From positions 1 through 64,000 of the forward strand of contig NZ_JBNAZM010000020.1 in NCBI RefSeq assembly GCF_051195215.1: a DNA stretch of 64,000 nucleotides, in the 5' to 3' direction. A model generated the notes under the pieces. It saw only the letters and a list, made by a program, of their open reading frames with translations. It was not told the origin of the DNA and ran no database searches. Position numbers and translations under genes: made by a program. Position 1 is the first letter of the stretch; each line of letters opens with the position of its first letter. The DNA comes from Arhodomonas sp051195215. Lineage in GTDB: Bacteria > Pseudomonadota > Gammaproteobacteria > Nitrococcales > Nitrococcaceae. This document shows positions 60,002-64,000 of the stretch, in pieces.

Positions 60002-60883
60002 ATGCCTTGGATTCAGATCGGATTCGACATACCCCGCGAGCGCTTCGGGCTTGCCGAAGCGGTACTGGAGAGCGCCGGTGCGCTGTCGGTGACCAGCCGT
60101 GACCCGGGTGACGAGCCCGTGCTCGAGCCTGCTCCCGGCGAGCAGCCCCTGTGGTCGCGGGTCACCGTGATCGGCCTGTTCGATGCCGATATCGACGTTG
60201 CCGGCGTACACGCGAACGCGCGTGAGGCGCTCGGCGAGGACCCGGCCGGCTGGTGGGCCGAGCCACTCGCCGACCGCGCCTGGGAGCGGGCGTGGATGGA
60301 CGGCTACGAGCCGATGCGCTTCGGCGAGCGGCTCTACGTGGTACCGAGTCATCAGTCTCCACCCGATTCGGAGGCAGTGAATCTGCACTTAGACCCGGGA
60401 CTCGCATTCGGCACCGGCACGCACCCGACCACATCGCTCTGCCTGGAATACCTGGACGCGCATCCGCCGGTGGGCGAGCGTGTGCTCGACTACGGCTGCG
60501 GCTCCGGCGTGCTCGCCGTGGCGGCGCTGCTTCTGGGGGCCGGCGAGGTCGAGGGCGTGGACACCGATCCCCAGGCGCTCATTGCGAGCCGCGAGAACGC
60601 GCGCATCAATGGTGTCGCCGAGCGCCTGCGGGTGCGCGAGGTGGGCGTGGACCCACCCGCACCGGCCGATCTGGTGCTGGCGAACATCCTCTCGGGCGTG
60701 CTCATCGAGCTCGCCCCGCGACTCATCGACTGCTGCCGCCCGGGCGGTCGTCTGGTTCTCGCCGGCGTGCTCGAGGAGCAGGCGGATACGGTGCGGGCGG
60801 CCTTCGCGCCCGCGATCGAGCTTGTCGTCACGCCGCCGCGGGATGGCTGGGTTCGCCTGGAGGGTCGACGGGAGATCGCATGA
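60002..60883 (+). CDS. prmA: Ribosomal protein L11 methyltransferase
   Basis: PrmA trimethylates ribosomal protein L11. The 293-residue protein starts MPWIQIGFD, the usual beginning, and has an L11-recognition domain (1-60), a linker, and a SAM domain with LDPGLAFGTGTHPTTSLCLE (130-149), VLDYGCGSGVLA (161-172) and the NPPY-like LANILSGVLIEL near 218-229. The ATG at 60002 fits the family; an upstream in-frame extension was discarded. Its stop overlaps the DUF3426 gene by four bases. Confidence 0.96.
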   Translation: MPWIQIGFDIPRERFGLAEAVLESAGALSVTSRDPGDEPVLEPAPGEQPLWSRVTVIGLFDADIDVAGVHANAREALGEDPAGWWAEPLADRAWERAWMDGYEPMRFGERLYVVPSHQSPPDSEAVNLHLDPGLAFGTGTHPTTSLCLEYLDAHPPVGERVLDYGCGSGVLAVAALLLGAGEVEGVDTDPQALIASRENARINGVAERLRVREVGVDPPAPADLVLANILSGVLIELAPRLIDCCRPGGRLVLAGVLEEQADTVRAAFAPAIELVVTPPRDGWVRLEGRREIA

Positions 60884-61740
60884 GCGAGCGCCCGCCCATG
60901 CAGACACGGTGCCCCGGGTGCGGGACCGTTTTCCGTGTCACCGAGCATCAGTTGCAGGCCGCCGGTGGCGAGTGCCGCTGCGGGCTCTGCGGCCGTATCT
61001 TCGATGCTCGGCCGCATGGCTATCGGGCGTCGCCCCCGCCGGTCGAGCCGGTGGAATCGGTAGAGCCGACAGTACCCGACCCGGCGTTGGAGCCGGCGGA
61101 GGTGGCCCCGGAACCCGTGTCGGATGACTCCGGCGAGCCTCTGTATGAGCCGGTCGGCGTCGAACCCGTTCACGTCGAGCCGTCGGTGGGTTCAGCGCCG
61201 CCCGAGGCCGGCGGGGGCGCCGTTGCCCCCAGCGTCGAGGATCCGGATTTCGTCGAGCTCTCGTCGGCACCCTCCCGCCGGCGCTGGCCGTGGGCGCTGG
61301 CAGCCGTGCTGCTGGTGGTGGCACTGGCGGGCCAGGTTGCCTGGTTCCAGCGTGACGTGCTGCTTGCCGATGCCCGGGCGCGGGGGTGGGCCGAGGTGGC
61401 CTGCGAGTGGTTTGGCTGCCGGGTGGGCCTGGTCAGCCGGCCGGAACAGGTGGCGGTCGTCGAGCGAACTCTGGAGCCGGAGACTGCGGACGCCCAGCGG
61501 CTGCGGTTCACCGCGCGCATCGTCAACCGTCACGAGACGCCCATCGCCTGGCCGCAACTCGGCCTGCGACTGCGGGCGCTCAACGGGCGTATCGTCGGCG
61601 AACGCTGGTTCGCACCGGGTGACTACCTGGAAACGCCCCCCGGCCGTGGCGGGATGCCCGTGGACGAGCCGGTCGCGGTGAGGGCGACCGTCGCTGACCC
61701 TGATGGACGCACCCAGGGGTTCGAGGTGGAGTTCCGCTGA
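60880..61740 (+). CDS. DUF3426 protein with zinc-ribbon (MJ0042-type) domain
   Basis: A 286-residue protein of the family usually found between prmA and dusB-fis. The N-terminal zinc ribbon has cysteines at 11, 14, 34 and 37 (TRCPGCGTVF and CRCGLCGRIF). A Pro/Glu-rich linker (about 48-125) leads to one membrane span (about 133-152, WPWALAAVLLVVALAGQVAW) and the DUF3426 domain (about 165-286) with RIVNRHETPIAWPQLGLRL. Role unknown. Here fis follows it directly, without dusB. Confidence 0.9.
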   Translation: MSERPPMQTRCPGCGTVFRVTEHQLQAAGGECRCGLCGRIFDARPHGYRASPPPVEPVESVEPTVPDPALEPAEVAPEPVSDDSGEPLYEPVGVEPVHVEPSVGSAPPEAGGGAVAPSVEDPDFVELSSAPSRRRWPWALAAVLLVVALAGQVAWFQRDVLLADARARGWAEVACEWFGCRVGLVSRPEQVAVVERTLEPETADAQRLRFTARIVNRHETPIAWPQLGLRLRALNGRIVGERWFAPGDYLETPPGRGGMPVDEPVAVRATVADPDGRTQGFEVEFR

Positions 61741-61752
61741 TCCAGCGCCCGC

Positions 61753-61781
61753 TTTAACGCGTTGGGGTATACGTATATTAT
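61753..61781 (+). promoter_or_regulatory. Candidate fis promoter
   Basis: TTTAAC at 61753-61758 and TATTAT at 61776-61781 are separated by 17 bases in an AT-rich patch, 58 bases ahead of the fis ATG. It would let fis be expressed apart from prmA and DUF3426. Confidence 0.55.
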
Positions 61782-61839
61782 CGATAGACTCTGCGCCCGC
61801 CGCAGCGGCGGCCACCCAACGCCAACCACCGTATTGCGC

Positions 61840-62142
61840 ATGGAAGAACAGGCCACACAAAGACAACAACCCGCAGAGGCAGGGGAGGATTCCGCGCCTG
61901 CCCGGCGTGGTGTCGGTCCCATCCGGGCGTGCGTGCGTGAGGCCCTGGAGGACTACTTCCGCCAGCTCGACGGCTATCACGGGGCGGGGCTTTACAAGAT
62001 GGTGCTCACCGAGATGGAAGTGCCGTTGCTGGAGGTCGTCATGCGCGAGTGCGGCGGCAACCAGACGCGTGCCTCCGAGGTACTGGGCATCAATCGCGGT
62101 ACCCTGCGCAAGAAGCTCCAGCACTACGGTCTGGACGATTGA
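61840..62142 (+). CDS. fis: DNA-binding protein Fis
   Basis: A 100-residue nucleoid protein and global regulator. The C-terminal helix-turn-helix reads GGNQTRASEVLGINRGTLRK, and the preceding helices VREALEDYFRQLDGY and VVLTEMEVPLLEVV-like MVLTEMEVPLLEVVM match Fis. The N-terminal about 25 residues are Gln/Glu-rich and unlike E. coli Fis. The ATG at 61840 was chosen because the family is about 98 residues; an in-frame TTG upstream would add 26 residues inside the promoter. dusB, usually directly upstream, is absent. Confidence 0.94.
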   Translation: MEEQATQRQQPAEAGEDSAPARRGVGPIRACVREALEDYFRQLDGYHGAGLYKMVLTEMEVPLLEVVMRECGGNQTRASEVLGINRGTLRKKLQHYGLDD

Positions 62143-62288
62143 TCCCCCGGCCCGTTTCACCTCGGTTGCGGTGACGCGCCGCCGCCGGGCCGCGGCTTGC
62201 GGTGCCCTTCCGACAAACGGTGCCGGCTTTCCCGGCGCCGCACGCCCGGCGTTGCGCCCGGCCGTCCGCAGATCGCTGCCTCGTTCGC

Positions 62289-62294
62289 TATAAT
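62289..62294 (+). promoter_or_regulatory. -10 element ahead of purH
   Basis: A perfect TATAAT, 39 bases ahead of the purH ATG, in an otherwise GC-rich gap. No good -35 lies at 16-18 bases, so activator-dependent transcription is possible. No PurR-like palindrome was recognised. Confidence 0.45.
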
Positions 62295-62332
62295 ACGCGC
62301 CCCTTGAGGCAGCCACCGAAGGACACAGCCCG

Positions 62333-63919
62333 ATGCCAGCAGCCGCAGAGCTCAGGCCGGTGCGCCGGGCGCTGATCAGCGTCTCGGACAAGACCGGCGT
62401 CGCCGATTTTGCGCGTGCACTCGCCGCGCGCGGGGTCGAGATCCTCTCTACGGGCGGCACTGCCCGCCTGCTTGCCGAGGCCGGCGTGCCGGTCATCGAG
62501 GTCTCGGACTTCACCGGCTTTCCCGAGATGATGGACGGGCGGGTGAAAACCCTCCATCCCAAAGTGCATGGTGGCTTGCTCGGACGGCGCGACGTGGACG
62601 ATGGCGTCATGGCCGAACATGACATTCGCCCCATCGACGTGCTGGTGGTCAATCTGTACCCGTTCGAGCGCACCGTCGCCGCCGAGGATTGCAGCCTGGA
62701 GCAGGCGGTCGAGAACATCGATATCGGCGGCCCTGCGATGGTTCGCGCTGCGGCGAAGAATCACGATGGCGTCGCCGTGCTTACCGATGCCGGCGATTAC
62801 CCGAGTCTGCTCGACGAGCTCGACGCCAACGACGGCCTCACGGCGGCCACGCGTTTCCGCCTGGCGGTGAAAGCATTCGAGCACACCGCCCGGTATGACG
62901 GCGCCATCGCCAACTATCTGGGTCGGCTGACCACCGGTGAGCCCCGGCCGGCGGCGTTCCCGGCAACGCTCAATCGCCAGTTCCATCGCGTTCAGACGAT
63001 GCGCTATGGCGAGAACCCGCACCAGGGCGCCGCTTTCTACCGCGACCCGGCCGAGACCGAGGCGTCGGTGACCACGGCGCGTCAGCTCCAGGGCAAGGCC
63101 CTGTCGTATAACAACATCGCGGATACCGACGCGGCGCTCGAGTGCGTGCGTGACTTCGAGGCGCCGGCGTGCGTAATCGTCAAGCATGCCAACCCCTGCG
63201 GTGTCGCCGTCGGCGAAACTCTGGAACAGGCCTACGAGCGCGCTTTCGCCACCGATCCCACATCCGCGTTCGGCGGCATCATCGCTTTCAATCGTGAGCT
63301 GGACACCGCCGCCGCCCGAGCCATCGTGGATCGCCAGTTCGTGGAGGTGATCGTCGCGCCCGCGGTCGCCGACGGCGTCGCGGAGATCGTGGCGCGCAAG
63401 AAGAATATCCGCCTGCTCGTCTGTGGCGACCTGAATGCCGCCCCGGGGCGGCGCCTCGATTACAAACGCGTGCGCGGCGGGCTGCTGGTGCAGGACGCCG
63501 ACGATTCCCTCCTGCCGGCGGGCGAGACGCCGCGTGTGGTCACCCGGCGCGCTCCGGACGCCGATGAGCACGACGATCTGCTGTTCGCCTGGCGCGTGGC
63601 GAAGTACGTCAAGTCCAACGCGATCGTCTATGGCCGTGACGGGCGAACCCTCGCGGTCGGCGCCGGCCAGATGAGCCGGGTGGACAGTGCCCGCATCGGC
63701 GTGCGCAAGGCAGCGGACGCCGGCCTGCCCCTGACCGGGGCGGCGCTGGCCTCGGACGCGTTCTTCCCGTTCCGCGACGGTATCGATCAGGCCGCCGAGG
63801 CGGGTGTACGGGCGATCATTCAGCCCGGTGGCTCGGTCCGGGACGATGAGGTCATCGCCGCCGCGGACGAGCATGGCATCGCCATGCTGTTCACGGGAAT
63901 GCGCCACTTCCGCCACTGA
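62333..63919 (+). CDS. purH: Bifunctional AICAR formyltransferase / IMP cyclohydrolase
   Basis: PurH performs the last two steps of IMP synthesis. The 528-residue protein has an MGS-type cyclohydrolase domain (about 1-190) with RRALISVSDKTGVADFARAL near the start, STGGTARLL and RVKTLHPKVHGGLLGRR, and the AICAR transformylase domain (about 200-528) with RYGENPHQGAAFYRD, the catalytic KHANPCGVA and GQMSRVDS. The C-terminal MRHFRH end is typical. It is followed after 31 bases by purD, the usual purH-purD order. Confidence 0.97.
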   Translation: MPAAAELRPVRRALISVSDKTGVADFARALAARGVEILSTGGTARLLAEAGVPVIEVSDFTGFPEMMDGRVKTLHPKVHGGLLGRRDVDDGVMAEHDIRPIDVLVVNLYPFERTVAAEDCSLEQAVENIDIGGPAMVRAAAKNHDGVAVLTDAGDYPSLLDELDANDGLTAATRFRLAVKAFEHTARYDGAIANYLGRLTTGEPRPAAFPATLNRQFHRVQTMRYGENPHQGAAFYRDPAETEASVTTARQLQGKALSYNNIADTDAALECVRDFEAPACVIVKHANPCGVAVGETLEQAYERAFATDPTSAFGGIIAFNRELDTAAARAIVDRQFVEVIVAPAVADGVAEIVARKKNIRLLVCGDLNAAPGRRLDYKRVRGGLLVQDADDSLLPAGETPRVVTRRAPDADEHDDLLFAWRVAKYVKSNAIVYGRDGRTLAVGAGQMSRVDSARIGVRKAADAGLPLTGAALASDAFFPFRDGIDQAAEAGVRAIIQPGGSVRDDEVIAAADEHGIAMLFTGMRHFRH

Positions 63920-63950
63920 TTGGCCGAACGCAACGCGAAGGAGCGAAGCG

Positions 63951-64000
63951 ATGAACGTACTCGTGATCGGCGGCGGTGGCCGCGAGCATGCCCTGGCGTG
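63951..64000 (+). CDS. purD: Phosphoribosylamine-glycine ligase, N-terminal start (partial)
   Basis: Only the first 16 codons are inside the window: MNVLVIGGGGREHALAW-like sequence, the N-terminal nucleotide-binding loop of PurD. The enzyme joins phosphoribosylamine and glycine in purine synthesis. AAGGAG lies 8 bases before the ATG. The purH-purD pairing supports the call. Confidence 0.92.
   Translation, partial: MNVLVIGGGGREHALA

Noticed and set aside
1..64000. CRISPR arrays, tRNA or rRNA genes, prophage or defence islands
   Set aside because: No regularly spaced repeats, cloverleaf sequences, rRNA segments or phage/defence genes were recognised in the window.

Overview
This is a continuous stretch of a high-GC gammaproteobacterial chromosome. 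Gene order and content (nrdR-rib-nusB-thiL-pgpA, prmA-DUF3426-fis-purH-purD, thiE-hemL, ubiX-mpl, tamA-tamB) are gammaproteobacterial. A Tat-exported high-potential iron-sulfur protein, a pyrophosphate-type phosphofructokinase and phasins point to a halophilic or purple-sulfur relative such as the Ectothiorhodospiraceae/Halorhodospiraceae. This placement is inferred from gene content only. No rRNA, tRNA, CRISPR array, prophage or complete insertion sequence was seen.

Layout. Positions 1-7400 hold the end of glyA, nrdR, the riboflavin operon (ribD, ribE, a RibBX-type ribB fusion, ribH), nusB, thiL and pgpA. This operon is interrupted by a four-helix-bundle gene bordered by AAGTT-rich inverted repeats, and later by a 161-bp fold-back repeat. 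Positions 7400-10000 carry sufT, a MOSC protein and a phasin whose promoter is bracketed by two identical-type palindromes. Positions 10000-20600 form a catabolic neighbourhood: a decarboxylating dehydrogenase, two aminotransferases, an MFS carrier, a semialdehyde dehydrogenase, an amidase, a second phasin and a GNAT-nitrilase fusion. Positions 20680-29200 hold tamA-tamB and a gspA-gspB pair. Positions 29400-31900 hold an EamA exporter and a LysR regulator separated by a TA-flanked MITE-like element, then an orphan plus-strand terminator that suggests a small RNA.

Positions 31860-40400 carry a peroxiredoxin-glutaredoxin fusion, dinB, a chemoreceptor, a TerC protein and two poorly characterised ATPases (ABC-class and R3H). 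Positions 40400-49600 carry a PilZ protein, a YajG-type lipoprotein, an MTHFR-like protein, HiPIP, an FAD-linked oxidase, a methyltransferase, cpdA and a tail-anchored coiled-coil protein. Positions 49800-64000 carry rubredoxin, thiE, hemL, a DedA-PAP2-LssY fusion, ubiX, mpl, cfa, pfp, prmA, DUF3426, fis, purH and the start of purD.

Most of the window is housekeeping. The less ordinary signals are the palindrome family TTGC-RN-TGCAA (four intergenic copies, two at the phasin promoter), the MITE-like element that completes the stop codon of the LysR gene, the candidate small RNA, the catalytically degenerate second domain of RibBX, the cassette-like four-helix-bundle gene, and the missing dusB in front of fis.
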